Shown here piece by piece: positions 1 through 6,473 of a stretch of 7,608 nt of DNA (its first letter is position 1; the number at the start of each line of letters is the position of its first letter). Below the pieces are notes generated by a model. It ran no database searches. It was not told where the DNA came from and saw only the letters and a program-made list of their open reading frames with translations. The stretch is from JBGSIZ01 sp041742255 (GTDB lineage: Bacteria; Pseudomonadota; Alphaproteobacteria; Rhodobacterales; Rhodobacteraceae), in NCBI GenBank assembly GCA_041742255.1, contig JBGSIZ010000269.1, forward strand, positions 1 to 7,608, in the 5' to 3' direction. The position numbers were made by a program, and so were the translations under genes.

Positions 1-161
1 GCGCCGTGCGCGTCATAGGCGCACCCACCCACCAGATCTTCGGACACATCGAAATGGATCGACCGCTTGTCCCCATACCAACCGATGATGCGCTTTACTT
101 CGGTCATGACCTCGGGGCCGATGCCGTCACCGGCGAGGATCAGGAGGGACGGGTTCGACAT
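1..161 (-). CDS. leuB: 3-isopropylmalate dehydrogenase, N-terminal part (runs off window)
   Basis: LeuB oxidatively decarboxylates 3-isopropylmalate with NAD+ in the cytoplasm, the step after LeuCD in leucine synthesis. Only the first 53 codons are present; the family is usually about 350-370 residues, so the rest lies beyond position 1. The visible N-terminus reads MSNPSLLILAGDGIGPEVM (residues 1-19), the family's opening strand and GDGIGPE nucleotide-binding loop, followed by a SEDLVGG segment typical of LeuB. The ATG at 161-159 has an AAGGA ribosome site at 174-170 with an 8-nt spacer, which fixes the start. The upstream gene on the same strand is the LysR regulator, only 58 bp away, and I see no convincing promoter in that gap. 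leuB may therefore depend on transcription through the regulator gene. Identity is secure; completeness cannot be judged. Confidence 0.93.
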   Translation of the reverse strand, partial: MSNPSLLILAGDGIGPEVMTEVKRIIGWYGDKRSIHFDVSEDLVGGCAYDAHG

Positions 162-219
162 GGCGATGTTCCTTGGCTGAAAACGGGTTGGTGTCGCGTA
201 TCGGTTTGGGCTGCAATGG

Positions 220-1116
220 TCAAGAAACCAACGGGCGCAGGCCAGCCGCCAACAAGTCCCAAACCCGCCGGATCCTGGGGGTGTGGCGCATCGCCTGATG
301 GGCGGTCAACCACACGGGCAGGACGGGCAGGGGGAACGGCAGATCAACCTGGATCATGTCCGGATCGCGCCGACCCATATGCGCCTGTGCAAACCCGATC
401 CCGTTGCCCGCCCGCACCAATTGCCAATAGGTTTCGTTGTCATCGCACCGGACCTTGAACCAATTGCGGTCCACGTCGAACCCGGCGGCCCGGAACCCGT
501 CCACAATCGCGCTGTTGCGGTCGTAGCCCACAACGTCATGCGCCATGACCTCGGCCGGGGTGCGGGGTAATCCCCGGCGCGCGACATAGGATTTCGCCGC
601 AAACAGGCCCAGTTCGATATCCCCGATATGCTGGGTGATCAGGTCAAGTTGCGTGGGGCGGAACATCCGCACGGCGATATCGGCCTCGCGCCAAAGCAGG
701 TTCTGGGTGTCGTCGGAGGGGACCAGTTCGATGGCGATATCGGGCTCTGCCACGCGGATCCCTGCGATGATCGCGGGCAGGCTGTTGATGGCGGTCGCCA
801 TGCTGGAGGTGATCCGGACCGTTCCGGCCAACCGCGCCTGTTGACCCGCCGCAGTCAGCTCCATCTGACGCACCGCATCGCGCATTGCACGGGCGGGGGT
901 GACCAACGCGGCCCCGGTGTCCGTCAGGTCAAGACCCCGGGGGTGGCGGTGAAACAGGTCCGCGCCCAACTGATCCTCCATCGCCTTGATCTGACGACCA
1001 ATCGTGGGTTGGCTGGCGTTCAGGACCCGGGCCGCCCCCGAAAGGCTGCCCGTTTCGGCCACAACAAGGAAAGCGTGAATCAATGACCAATCGAGAGGGG
1101 AGAGCGGAGCATCCAT
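220..1116 (-). CDS. LysR-family transcriptional regulator
   Basis: This is a 298-residue DNA-binding regulator of normal LysR length. Residues about 10-70 form the winged helix-turn-helix: DWSLIHAFLVVAETGSLSGA, then AARVL and SQPTIGRQIKAMEDQLG, ending in LFHRHPRGLDLTDTGAAL. Residues about 95-290 match the periplasmic-binding-like effector domain, starting at GTVRITSS; ADIAVRM and the GNGIGFAQ stretch are typical. The effector cannot be read from sequence. It is divergent from the SDR-like gene at 1208, the classic layout for a LysR protein controlling its neighbour, so that gene is the likeliest target rather than the leu genes. The ATG at 1116 is the only sensible in-frame start and has no Shine-Dalgarno sequence; a candidate promoter would place the transcript start at or next to this ATG. 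leuB follows 58 bp downstream on the same strand. Confidence 0.95.
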   Translation of the reverse strand: MDAPLSPLDWSLIHAFLVVAETGSLSGAARVLNASQPTIGRQIKAMEDQLGADLFHRHPRGLDLTDTGAALVTPARAMRDAVRQMELTAAGQQARLAGTVRITSSMATAINSLPAIIAGIRVAEPDIAIELVPSDDTQNLLWREADIAVRMFRPTQLDLITQHIGDIELGLFAAKSYVARRGLPRTPAEVMAHDVVGYDRNSAIVDGFRAAGFDVDRNWFKVRCDDNETYWQLVRAGNGIGFAQAHMGRRDPDMIQVDLPFPLPVLPVWLTAHQAMRHTPRIRRVWDLLAAGLRPLVS

Positions 1117-1207
1117 TCATTCATGAATACATAATCTGCATATTCGTGCAATTCATATCATTATGCGAATGGGTCATCTTGGGAACATCAGCAACAGGAG
1201 ATGCACC
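1117..1207. promoter_or_regulatory. Divergent promoter/operator region between LysR and SDR-like genes
   Basis: This 91-bp spacer is clearly more AT-rich than its surroundings. On the minus strand a TTGCAC box (1151-1146) and a TATTCA box (1129-1124) with a 16-bp spacer could serve the LysR gene. Overlapping this is a dyad, GAATA (1125-1129), 11 bp, TATTC (1141-1145), which fits the T-N11-A geometry of LysR operators, and a perfect 10-bp palindrome ATTCATGAAT at 1119-1128. An ATTCG/CGAAT pair (1142-1146, 1166-1170) lies towards the SDR gene. On the plus strand a weak CTGCAT (1136-1141) and CATTAT (1159-1164) pair could drive the SDR gene. AGGAG at 1196-1200 is the SDR ribosome site. Boxes are read by eye; the operator assignment is inference. 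Confidence 0.5.
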
Positions 1208-2116
1208 ATGACCAAAACAGTTCTTATCCTTGGCGCCTCGGGCAAGATCGGCACCCATGCCGCCGTCGCGTTCGGGGCCGCCGGTTGGACCGTGCGGAAG
1301 TATGACCGCAAGACCGACATGACTGCCGCCGCAAAAGGCGTTGATGTGATCGTTAACGGGCTCAACCCGCCCGCCTATCATAACTGGGCCACCTTGATCC
1401 CCGCGATCACGGCGCAAGTGATCGCGGCGGCAAAGGCCAGCGGGGCGACCGTGATCCTGCCCGGCAACGTCTACAACTATGCCGCCATTCCCGGTGTGTG
1501 GGATGAAACCACGCCGCACCAGCCGCCCAGCCGCAAGGGCCGCATCCGGGTCGCCGCCGAACAGGCTTATGCCGCATCGGGCGTGCAAACCATCGTTCTG
1601 CGGGCGGGCAGTTTCATCGACCCCAACCACAATGGCGACGTGATGGACGCCATGCTGCTGCGCGATATAGCCAAGGGCAAGATCACATTGGCTCATCGTC
1701 CGGACACCCGCCACGCCTTTGCCTATTTGCCCGATTGGGCGCGGGCGGCTGTGGCGCTGGCGGAAATGCGCGGCGACCTGGCCCGGTTCGAGGACGTGCC
1801 GATGCCCGGTCCCGCCTTTACCATGGCGGAATTCAAACCGGTTCTGGAACAGGCGTTGAACCGCCCCCTGACCCTTTCCCGGTTTCCGTGGTGGATGATG
1901 ACCCTGTTGTCGCCGTTCTGGGAACTGGCGCGGGAACTGCGGGAAATGCGGTATTTGTGGGAAACCTCACACGCCTTGGGCGGGGCCAAATTTGCGCGGC
2001 TGTTGCCGGATTTCGTGCCCACCGACCTGCGCGTTGTCATGTTGGCAGGGTTATCGGCCCACATCTACCCAAACAAGGCGATGGGGTCCGGCGGCCAAAC
2101 CGTCGTCACCCAATAG
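1208..2116 (+). CDS. NAD(P)-binding epimerase / atypical SDR-family protein
   Basis: The product is a 302-residue soluble protein with an N-terminal Rossmann fold. MTKTVLILGASGKIG carries the glycine motif G9-x2-G12-x2-G15, followed by a basic stretch (R30, K31) that could favour NADP. LPGNVYNY (84-91) is the strand and loop that carries the active-site region in extended SDRs, and GRIRVAAEQAYAASG (111-125) matches the helix and turn before the TIVLRAG strand (128-134). A clear YxxxK catalytic pair is not obvious, so an NmrA-like or atypical-SDR role is possible; the substrate is unknown. The start is the ATG at 1208, with AGGAG 7 nt upstream; an ATG at 1163 would add 15 residues but has no ribosome site. 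It is divergent from the LysR regulator, its probable controller. Its last 21 codons (282-302) lie antisense over the end of the endonuclease-like gene, so the tail after about residue 288 may be acquired sequence. Confidence 0.88.
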   Translation: MTKTVLILGASGKIGTHAAVAFGAAGWTVRKYDRKTDMTAAAKGVDVIVNGLNPPAYHNWATLIPAITAQVIAAAKASGATVILPGNVYNYAAIPGVWDETTPHQPPSRKGRIRVAAEQAYAASGVQTIVLRAGSFIDPNHNGDVMDAMLLRDIAKGKITLAHRPDTRHAFAYLPDWARAAVALAEMRGDLARFEDVPMPGPAFTMAEFKPVLEQALNRPLTLSRFPWWMMTLLSPFWELARELREMRYLWETSHALGGAKFARLLPDFVPTDLRVVMLAGLSAHIYPNKAMGSGGQTVVTQ

Positions 2117-3220
2117 GGTGGCGTCCGGGTGATCGGGGCCGGGCCAGAACACCCCGGACCCGGTGACCGTCCAGTCGCGGGACGGCAGGATATAGGACAC
2201 CCGCAGGTTTCCCGGCGCCCCGTCCGGCCAATCGGCGGTATCAAGCGCGGGGTCCCCCGCCTGATCGGCATCGGCGGCCTGTGTGCCGCCCCTGCTTTTT
2301 GGGGTTGGGTCCTGAAGGCGTGGATGGGTCAGAAAGGACGCGATGGCATCCCGAAACCCGTCACCGTCCGCAGGGTCCAGATTTGTGTTACCCGCAATGA
2401 CAAAGGGGGCGGTCGGCCCCTGGCCGATGCCACCGTCCATCCAAATCTCCCACAGGCGGAGTTCGTCGCGGGAGTGGAGGCCGTTGCGGTCTTCGGGGCC
2501 GTCAAAGACCGGGGGCGTCGCCGAAAACGCCAAAACGTCAAAGGGCGGTGCGTCAACGGGTGCGAAACGCACCACCCAGTGCCCGGTGGTGGACAGGCGA
2601 TGCACAGCGGCCCCCGCCACGGGGTAGGGGGGGCCGGGCAAGGTTGCACCCGGCAGGTCCGCCCAAAGAAGGGACGAGAAATCCTCTGTCATGCCCGTAT
2701 CAATCGGCACACGCGACAGGATCGCCATGCCCCCGTCGCCTGCAAATAGGCCAAACCCGTGGGCATCGCGGGCCTCATTGAGCCGTCCGTTGCCATCAAG
2801 GTCCAGCCCGGTGTCCATCCCGGTGTTGGGCCGCAGCGCAAACTGGAACGGATAGCCTCCCGCCCGGTCTGCGAATTCGGCCAGCGCGACGCCGCCAAGG
2901 TCATAGTCAAAGTCTGTCAGCACCAGAATATCGGGACTGACCCGCGCGACAATCGCGGCCGTGGCCAATATCTGCGGATCCTCGCCCTTGAGGATGTCGC
3001 GCAGCAGCAGTCCCGGCCCTGCCCGGCTGAGCGGGGCGGCAAAGGTGGCGATGCGTAGGGTTTCCGCCGTCGCGGCAGTGGCCGCAATGCAGATCAGGCC
3101 GGCAACAAACCATCCGATTGCGCGGCGGCAAAGGCCCGCTTGCGCTTGTTTTCGATCATTTGCGCAACCCGGCCCATCGCGATCCCGCGCATCAAGAGGG
3201 AGGACGGCAAAAAGGCCCAT
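2051..3220 (-). CDS. Exported endonuclease/exonuclease/phosphatase-fold protein
   Basis: This 389-residue ORF resembles the endonuclease/exonuclease/phosphatase-like proteins I recall near leuB in Rhodobacterales. CRRAIGWFVAGLICIAA plus TAATA (31-52) looks like a Sec signal peptide cut before E53, giving an exported enzyme-fold domain starting TLRIATFAAPLSR. Further family-like segments are SPDILVLTDFDYD (95-107), GMAILSR (164-170), FVIAGNTNLDP (273-283), LRVSYILPS (339-347) and GPHRLVWVDV (378-387). The usual catalytic motifs are altered: GDxN reads GNTN and the terminal SDH reads GPH. DLDGNGRL (140-147) resembles a calcium-binding loop. The only canonical in-frame start is the ATG at 3220, which overlaps the membrane-protein gene by 127 bp and leaves a long 30-residue leader before the signal peptide; the true start is uncertain. 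The 3' end overlaps the convergent SDR gene by 66 bp. Activity and substrate are unknown. Confidence 0.82.
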   Translation of the reverse strand: MGLFAVLPLDARDRDGPGCANDRKQAQAGLCRRAIGWFVAGLICIAATAATAETLRIATFAAPLSRAGPGLLLRDILKGEDPQILATAAIVARVSPDILVLTDFDYDLGGVALAEFADRAGGYPFQFALRPNTGMDTGLDLDGNGRLNEARDAHGFGLFAGDGGMAILSRVPIDTGMTEDFSSLLWADLPGATLPGPPYPVAGAAVHRLSTTGHWVVRFAPVDAPPFDVLAFSATPPVFDGPEDRNGLHSRDELRLWEIWMDGGIGQGPTAPFVIAGNTNLDPADGDGFRDAIASFLTHPRLQDPTPKSRGGTQAADADQAGDPALDTADWPDGAPGNLRVSYILPSRDWTVTGSGVFWPGPDHPDATLLGDDGLAAGPHRLVWVDVGR

Positions 3221-3933
3221 GCGGTCATTGTCCAGATCAGAGTGTGCGGATCGTCTAGCGTGATCGGGTCGAACATCTGGTTTGCCAGTTTGACAAACGC
3301 CGGAATGATGAATGGCAGAAGGAACCCTAAGATTAGGTTAATCTGGCTGTCCCGGTTCAGCCGCTCAACCACATCGCCGCCCATGGTGGGATCAAACGTG
3401 GGCAGATTGACCCACACATTGAACCCGCCCGCCTGCGACGGCCACCGGTAAAACCGCAGCGCCAGAACGAAAATCGCCAGCGACAGGATGGACACGAGAT
3501 AAGACAGGCCGGCCGCCGTGCGAACAGACGCGATCAGTTCGGCAGGCGCATCGGACGGCATCATAAGGACCATAAGGCGCACAGGCGAATAAGGAAAATC
3601 GAGCATGAGCGCGATCCGGTCGCCGATGGTTTCAAAAAGACCGGTGAGCGTGGAGGGGGTCAATTCGCCCCGCGCAATGATCGACAAGGCGAAAACACAG
3701 GCCAAAAGGGCCAGAAACCGAACCCGGTTGAACGGTGGGGCGTCGCGGAATTCCACAAGGCTGGGATAGACGCTGTTGTATTCCACAAACGTGAACACCG
3801 CCGCCACAAGCGCCAGCAGGACCACGATTTGCGTCGTGTCCGTATGCGTGCCGGGCAACAACACGGACGGCGTCGCGATCAGCAACACCATCAGAATTGC
3901 GCGCACCAGCGCCCCTGTCAGACGTGAAAACAC
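3094..3933 (-). CDS. Conserved-looking multi-pass membrane protein, function unknown
   Basis: I do not recognise a biochemical function. With the GTG at 3933 the protein has 279 residues and about five or six hydrophobic segments: around 8-26 (ALVRAILMVLLIATPSVLL), 35-50, 72-87, 143-161, 199-216 and 231-247. Between them lie soluble stretches such as EYNSVYPSLVEFRDAPPFNR (51-70) and GGFNVWVNLPTFDPTMGGDV (169-188). The C-terminus is basic (KRKR, 263-266) and probably cytoplasmic. GTG is chosen because a GGTGA ribosome site lies 7 nt before it and the first membrane helix follows within eight residues; ATGs at 4044 and nearby would add up to 37 polar residues. It is the first gene after the leuD terminator-like hairpin and overlaps the endonuclease-like gene downstream, which suggests the two are co-transcribed and perhaps work together at the envelope. 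The latter is inference. Confidence 0.8.
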   Translation of the reverse strand: MFSRLTGALVRAILMVLLIATPSVLLPGTHTDTTQIVVLLALVAAVFTFVEYNSVYPSLVEFRDAPPFNRVRFLALLACVFALSIIARGELTPSTLTGLFETIGDRIALMLDFPYSPVRLMVLMMPSDAPAELIASVRTAAGLSYLVSILSLAIFVLALRFYRWPSQAGGFNVWVNLPTFDPTMGGDVVERLNRDSQINLILGFLLPFIIPAFVKLANQMFDPITLDDPHTLIWTMTAWAFLPSSLLMRGIAMGRVAQMIENKRKRAFAAAQSDGLLPA

Positions 3934-4273
3934 TGTTCGTTCACCCTCACCATGGTCAGCCGCGATACGATGCCGCGTCTTTGTCCCGTCGTGATCCCGC
4001 CCCATTGTGGCGGACTGCCTCATCTTTGACACAATCTTGCCCACTTTCGCTGTTGCTGCAAGTTACCCTGCTATCAAAGGCGGAAAAGGCGGCGGATTTG
4101 GGGCCAAACTGGTGCGGGAATGCAACCATTCCAAAGCGGGGGTGGGGCCGGTTTTCGGGGTTCTACCAGCAGTGGTAGCAGTCCGAAATCTGTCAACAAG
4201 ACCAGCCATTTCCTGTGCTGACCTGAAACGGGGCGGCCCGCGATGGCCCGCCCCGGAAATGTTTAGAACCGGG
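3934..4273. other. Non-coding spacer between leuD and the membrane-protein gene
   Basis: No convincing gene is seen in this 340-bp stretch. It holds the leuD terminator-like hairpin (4229-4255), a perfect minus-strand TTGACA at 4196-4191 without a clear partner -10 box, and two short perfect hairpins: CTACCA/TGGTAG around a 4-base loop (4163-4178) and GGAATG/CATTCC around a 4-base loop (4117-4132). The promoter of the membrane-protein gene, and a fairly long 5' leader, should lie here. An open frame crosses it on the plus strand into leuD but reads antisense to leuD and shows no family features. Confidence 0.6.
4229..4255 (-). terminator. Terminator-like hairpin after leuD
   Basis: CGGGGCGG (4229-4236) and CCGCCCCG (4248-4255) form a perfect 8-bp GC stem with an 11-base loop, 18 bp downstream of the leuD stop. 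On the minus strand the stem is followed only by TTTC, so the U tract is short. It may act as a weak terminator or as a 3' stabilising structure. Confidence 0.5.
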
Positions 4274-4879
4274 TCAAACCCACGGACGTTCCGCGCTGGC
4301 GCGGGATTCGTATGCGTCGATCGACGACACCTTTTCCATGGTCAGGCCGATATCGTCCAAGCCGTTCATCAGGCAGTGTTTTTTGAAGGCGTCCACGTCG
4401 AATGCAAACACCTGACCGTCGGAGGCAGTGACGGTTTGGCCTTCCAGATCAATTTCCATCCGGGCATTGGCGCCTTTTTCGGCGTCGGCCATCAGAACGT
4501 CCACGGCGTCTTGTGGCAGGATGATCGGCAAGATGCCGTTCTTGAAGCAATTGTTGTAGAAAATGTCCGCAAACGAGGTCGAGATGATCGACTTGATCCC
4601 GAAATCCGCGAGCGCCCACGGCGCATGTTCGCGTGACGACCCGCAGCCGAAATTGTCTCCGGCCACAAGGATTTGCGCCGCCCGGTAGGCCGGATTGTTC
4701 AGCACGAAATCAGCAATTTCATTGCCCTGCCTGTCATAACGCATTTCGTCGAACAGGTTCACGCCCAAGCCAGACCGCTTGATCGTCTTGAGAAACACCT
4801 TGGGGATGATCATGTCCGTGTCGATATTGACGAGCGGCATCGGCGCCGCGATACCCGTCACTTTGGTAAACTTTTCCAT
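4274..4879 (-). CDS. leuD: 3-isopropylmalate dehydratase, small subunit
   Basis: LeuD is the swivel-domain subunit that pairs with LeuC to interconvert 2- and 3-isopropylmalate through isopropylmaleate in the cytoplasm. The 201-residue length is normal. Diagnostic segments are NIDTDMIIPKVFLKTI (18-33), the substrate-binding loop GDNFGCGSSREHAPWAL (74-90) and FADIFYNNCFKNGILPI (103-119). The C-terminal DAFKKHCLMNGLDDIGLT (164-181) also matches the family. The ATG at 4879 is preceded by AAAGG at 4894-4890 with a 10-nt spacer, and by a small CCACC/GGTGG hairpin just upstream of that site (4901-4914). It lies 144 bp downstream of leuC on the same strand, an unusually long and structured gap for two subunits of one enzyme. 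No truncation or missing key residue is seen. Confidence 0.97.
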   Translation of the reverse strand: MEKFTKVTGIAAPMPLVNIDTDMIIPKVFLKTIKRSGLGVNLFDEMRYDRQGNEIADFVLNNPAYRAAQILVAGDNFGCGSSREHAPWALADFGIKSIISTSFADIFYNNCFKNGILPIILPQDAVDVLMADAEKGANARMEIDLEGQTVTASDGQVFAFDVDAFKKHCLMNGLDDIGLTMEKVSSIDAYESRASAERPWV

Positions 4880-4927
4880 GTTGTCGTTGCCTTTCCACGG
4901 CCACCGTCCGGTGGCGGGTTAACGGGG

Positions 4928-5018
4928 CAGGGGCGGCGCGCGCAACACAGACCGCTGTGATATTGCGTCGGTTTCCCGTCGGTATCGCGTCGGTCTGGTT
5001 TTCGCGCCGCAGCCCCTG
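4928..5018. repeat. Long imperfect inverted repeat in the leuC-leuD spacer
   Basis: The left arm (4928-4954) and right arm (4991-5018) pair in three blocks: CAGGGGC with GCCCCTG (7 bp), GGCGCG with CGCGCC (6 bp) and CAGACCG with CGGTCTG (7 bp). A 3-base bulge on the right and an asymmetric internal loop separate the blocks. The 36-base loop (4955-4990) contains most of three tandem 11-bp units. The right arm begins 5 bp after the leuC stop codon, so a leuCD transcript would carry this large hairpin between the cistrons. No U run follows it on either strand, so a simple intrinsic terminator is unlikely. Confidence 0.75.
4962..4994. repeat. Three tandem 11-bp units (CGTCGGT every 11 bp)
   Basis: The units are ATTGCGTCGGT (4962-4972), TTCCCGTCGGT (4973-4983) and ATCGCGTCGGT (4984-4994). 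The heptamer CGTCGGT is identical in all three and recurs exactly every 11 bp, close to one helical turn. The last unit overlaps the right stem of the enclosing inverted repeat, so CGGT is available in three alternative registers. Confidence 0.8.
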
Positions 5019-5023
5019 TTGGA

Positions 5024-6430
5024 TTACATCATGTCCCGCACATCGGTGAGGTGTCCGGTGATGGCCGCCGCCGCCGCCATCGCAGGCGACACAAGGTGCG
5101 TGCGCCCCTTGTAGCCTTGCCGCCCTTCAAAGTTCCGGTTGGACGTCGAGGCGCAGCGTTCGCCCTCGGCCAGTTGGTCCGGGTTCATGGCAAGGCACAT
5201 GGAACAGCCCGCAAGCCGCCATTCGAACCCTGCATCCTTGAAGATGTCGGCAAGACCTTCTTCTTCGGCCTGCGCACGCACAAGGCCGGAACCGGGCACA
5301 ACCATCGCCCGCAGACCATCCTTGATCTTTTTGCCCTTGAGGATCGCCGCCGCTGCCCGCAAATCTTCGATCCGGCCATTGGTGCAGGACCCGATGAACA
5401 CCGTGTCGATCTGGATATCGGTCAGTTTCTGACCTGCCGTCAGGCCCATATAGTCCAGCGCCCGTTTGGCCGCATCGACCTTGCCACCCGTGAACGATTC
5501 TGGTGCGGGAACGGTTCCGGTGATCGGCAGAACATCCTCGGGCGAGGTGCCCCATGTGACCACTGGCGCGATGTCTTCGCCGCGCAGGGTCACCACCTTG
5601 TCAAAATGCGCACCGTCGTCGGTGAACAGGGTTTTCCAGTAGGCCACCGCCGCCTCCCATGCCGCCCCTTTGGGGGCGTGGGGCCGGCCCATGCAATAGG
5701 CGAACGTCTTTTCATCGGGCGCAATCAGACCAGCCCGCGCCCCGCCTTCGATGGCCATGTTGCAGACGGTCATCCGCCCTTCCATGGACAGGTCACGGAT
5801 CGCTTCGCCGCAATATTCGATGACGTAGCCGGTGCCGCCCGCCGTGCCGGTTTCGCCGATCACGGACAGGGTGATATCCTTGGCGGTGACGCCGGGCCGC
5901 AGTTTGCCGGTGATTTCCACCTTCATGTTCTCGCCCTTGCGCTGGATCAGCGTCTGGGTCGCCAGAACGTGCTCCACCTCGGACGTGCCGATGCCGTGGG
6001 CCAGCGCGCCAAAGGCCCCATGGGTGGCGGTGTGGCTGTCGCCGCACACCACGGTCATGCCGGGTAGGGTCCACCCTTGTTCGGGGCCAACGATATGCAC
6101 GATGCCTTGGCGCACATCGGACACCGGGTAGTAGTGGATGCCGAAATCCCGCGCGTTCTTGTCCAGCGCGTCCACCTGAATCCGCGATTCTTCGTTCGCG
6201 ATGATGCCGGACACCCGGTCCAGCGTGGTGGGCACGTTGTGGTCCGGCACCGCGATGGTTTTTTCGGGTGCGCGGACCGTCCGGCCCGTCATCCGCAATC
6301 CTTCAAAGGCTTGCGGGCTGGTGACCTCGTGGACCAGATGCCGGTCGATATACAGCAGGCAGGTGCCGTCTTCGGCCTGATGGGCGACGTGGGCGTCCCA
6401 GATTTTGTCATAGAGCGTTTTGGGGGACAT
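5024..6430 (-). CDS. leuC: 3-isopropylmalate dehydratase, large subunit
   Basis: LeuC is the aconitase-family large subunit carrying the [4Fe-4S] cluster of isopropylmalate isomerase. At 468 residues it has the usual bacterial length. The N-terminus has LYDKIWDAHV and LLYIDRHLVHEVTSPQAFEG in two blocks (6-15, 25-44); VPDHNVPT (61-68) and CGDSHTATHGAFGALAHGIG (129-148) are family hallmarks. The cluster ligands are C349 (in GSCTNGR), C409 and C412 (in GCSMC), spaced as expected. STSNRNFEGRQG (428-439) is the substrate-binding segment. The ATG at 6430 has GGGAG 7 nt upstream and gives the standard MSPKTLYDKIW opening. It precedes leuD on the same strand. The leader upstream contains a possible short ORF and a small hairpin, which may bear on its expression. 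The gene appears intact. Confidence 0.98.
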   Translation of the reverse strand: MSPKTLYDKIWDAHVAHQAEDGTCLLYIDRHLVHEVTSPQAFEGLRMTGRTVRAPEKTIAVPDHNVPTTLDRVSGIIANEESRIQVDALDKNARDFGIHYYPVSDVRQGIVHIVGPEQGWTLPGMTVVCGDSHTATHGAFGALAHGIGTSEVEHVLATQTLIQRKGENMKVEITGKLRPGVTAKDITLSVIGETGTAGGTGYVIEYCGEAIRDLSMEGRMTVCNMAIEGGARAGLIAPDEKTFAYCMGRPHAPKGAAWEAAVAYWKTLFTDDGAHFDKVVTLRGEDIAPVVTWGTSPEDVLPITGTVPAPESFTGGKVDAAKRALDYMGLTAGQKLTDIQIDTVFIGSCTNGRIEDLRAAAAILKGKKIKDGLRAMVVPGSGLVRAQAEEEGLADIFKDAGFEWRLAGCSMCLAMNPDQLAEGERCASTSNRNFEGRQGYKGRTHLVSPAMAAAAAITGHLTDVRDMM

Positions 6431-6473
6431 GTGTCCTCTCCCATATGATGGATGTGAAAACAGGGAAATGGCG

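Noticed and set aside
220..1116. LysR protein as the regulator of the leucine genes
   Set aside because: Proximity to leuB suggests it, but the divergent SDR gene with a shared operator region is the more usual target, and I saw no matching dyad before leuC or leuB.
1121..1714. A 197-codon minus-strand open frame opposite the SDR gene
   Set aside because: It is antisense to a well-supported Rossmann-fold protein and starts and ends without gene signals.
3330..3344. AGATTA-GGT-TAATCT palindrome upstream of the endonuclease-like gene
   Set aside because: It lies inside the membrane-protein coding sequence, encodes ordinary residues, and no promoter boxes flank it; a chance palindrome is likely.
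4031..4070. Minus-strand TTGCAG and AAGATT boxes as a membrane-protein gene promoter
   Set aside because: The -10 match is poor and nothing else supports it over other weak pairs in the spacer.
4007..4636. A 209-codon plus-strand open frame spanning the leuD spacer and leuD
   Set aside because: Two thirds is antisense to leuD, and the part in the spacer shows no recognisable domain. The TTGACA at 4025 has no partner -10 box.
5051..6067. A 338-codon plus-strand open frame opposite leuC
   Set aside because: It is antisense to an intact leuC, has no ribosome site or family features, and long antisense frames are common in GC-rich coding DNA.
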